Shown here: positions 5,694 through 6,336 of the stretch, piece by piece
Numbering within the stretch: position 1 is the stretch's first letter
Layout of the letters: every line of letters begins with the position of its first letter
Origin: Marinilabiliales bacterium
Lineage (GTDB): Bacteria > Bacteroidota > Bacteroidia > Bacteroidales > F082
NCBI GenBank assembly: GCA_002869465.1
Contig: PKSW01000381.1
Span: 1-6,336 of the forward strand
Length of the DNA: 6,336 bases
Direction: 5' to 3'
Made by a program: the position numbers and the translations under genes
The notes under the pieces: generated by a model
The model's input: the letters and a program-made list of their open reading frames with translations, nothing else
What the model was told of the DNA's origin: nothing
Databases searched by the model: none

Positions 5694-6336
5694 CGGTAAA
5701 TGATTTTAATGTTGTAGTTTCTTTTAATACGCCTTTTACTTCACTGATAGCTATGGTTGGAACGAAGCGGAAGAAGGCAAGAACACCCAAAATGAATAAT
5801 CCGATCGTTCCTGAAAAAACAGCAATTTCAGTGATGGTTGGCTGATAAGTTGCCCAGGTAGCTGGTAAGAAGTCTTTTGAGAGTGATGTTACCACGATCA
5901 CATACCGTTCGAACCACATACCCAGGTTGATAAACAGCGAAATGATAAATACGATGGTAATGTTCTTTCTGATACTTTTAAACCAGAAAAACTGTGGTAT
6001 GATCGCATTACAGGTGATCATCGCCCAAAATGCATATTTATATTCACCGGTAACTCGGTTCTGCATAAAGGTAAAAAGTTCGTATTCATTTCCGCTATAC
6101 CAGGCCATAAAAAGCTCTGTGGTATATGCAGTTCCCATGATCAGCGAAATGAATGTCAATATCCTGGCAATGGCATCCAGGTGCCCGTCGGTTACATATT
6201 CTTTAAACTTATAAATCTTCCGCATGACGATCATGAGGGTTAATACCATACCGAACCCTGAAAAAATAGCGCCAACCACGAAATAGGGTGGGAAGATAGT
6301 TGTGTGCCAACCGGGAATTACAGATACGGAAAAGTC
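5680..6336 (-). CDS. actC: Alternative complex III quinol-binding membrane subunit ActC (NrfD/PsrC family), C-terminal part
   Basis: The frame is open through the right edge, so only the C-terminal 218 residues are present; the true start lies outside. The first visible residues, VIPGWHTTIFPPYFVVGAIF (6-25), continue in frame past a GTG at 6279 that would be a false start. Later landmarks are WYSGNEYE (79-86) and NLGMWFERYVIVVTSL (137-152). About five membrane segments are visible (18-38, 56-76, 101-118, 126-145 and 170-190). ActC belongs to the NrfD/PsrC polysulphide reductase-like membrane family and, in the known complex, provides the quinol oxidation site near the iron-sulphur subunit ActB. 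The end overlaps actD by 14 bp, marking a tight operon. The upstream genes actA and actB should lie to the right of the window. Confidence 0.94.
   Translation of the reverse strand, partial: DFSVSVIPGWHTTIFPPYFVVGAIFSGFGMVLTLMIVMRKIYKFKEYVTDGHLDAIARILTFISLIMGTAYTTELFMAWYSGNEYELFTFMQNRVTGEYKYAFWAMITCNAIIPQFFWFKSIRKNITIVFIISLFINLGMWFERYVIVVTSLSKDFLPATWATYQPTITEIAVFSGTIGLFILGVLAFFRFVPTIAISEVKGVLKETTTLKSFTDGQH

Noticed and set aside
5927..6214. Plus-strand open frame of 95 codons
   Set aside because: It is antisense to actC, has no promoter or conserved features, and is explained by the coding strand.
6277..6279. GTG as the start of actC
   Set aside because: The frame continues upstream to the window edge with conserved ActC sequence (PGWHTTIFPPYF), so the gene is truncated by the window and does not start here.

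Overview
The window reads as an ordinary chromosomal segment of a member of the Bacteroidota, most likely a Chitinophagaceae-like aerobe; the family-level placement is inference. Three things support this: start codons have A/T-rich leaders without a Shine-Dalgarno sequence, there are good matches to the Bacteroidota -7 promoter element TAnnTTTG, and there is an alternative complex III (act) gene cluster. No mobile element, CRISPR array, tRNA or rRNA is visible.

Left part (1-1518). The first 60 codons of mnmE (tRNA-modifying GTPase) run leftwards off the window edge from a start at 180. Divergent from it, across a 104-bp gap with back-to-back promoters, is sucD (succinyl-CoA synthetase alpha subunit, TCA cycle), starting at 285. 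A hairpin terminator follows sucD. Then comes a small Dabb-family alpha/beta-barrel protein of unknown function.

Middle part (1534-3288, minus strand). The diadenylate cyclase gene cdaA (c-di-AMP synthesis) converges on the Dabb gene with only 15 bp between the stop codons. Upstream of it is a polytopic membrane protein resembling the UbiA prenyltransferase superfamily, with diverged aspartate motifs.

Right part (3391-6336, minus strand). This is the distal half of an alternative complex III operon: actC (partial, runs off the right edge), actD, actE and actF. The genes are tightly packed: C and D overlap by 14 bp, with gaps of 18 and 29 bp after that. The complex oxidises menaquinol and passes electrons through haem c subunits towards a terminal oxidase. 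The operon ends in a strong intrinsic terminator just after actF, so the UbiA-like gene and cdaA probably form separate transcription units.

I found no convincing undescribed system. The points most worth a second look are the UbiA-like protein with atypical active-site motifs, the absence of cytochrome oxidase genes directly after actF, the unpartnered sucD and cdaA, and the shared mnmE/sucD promoter region.
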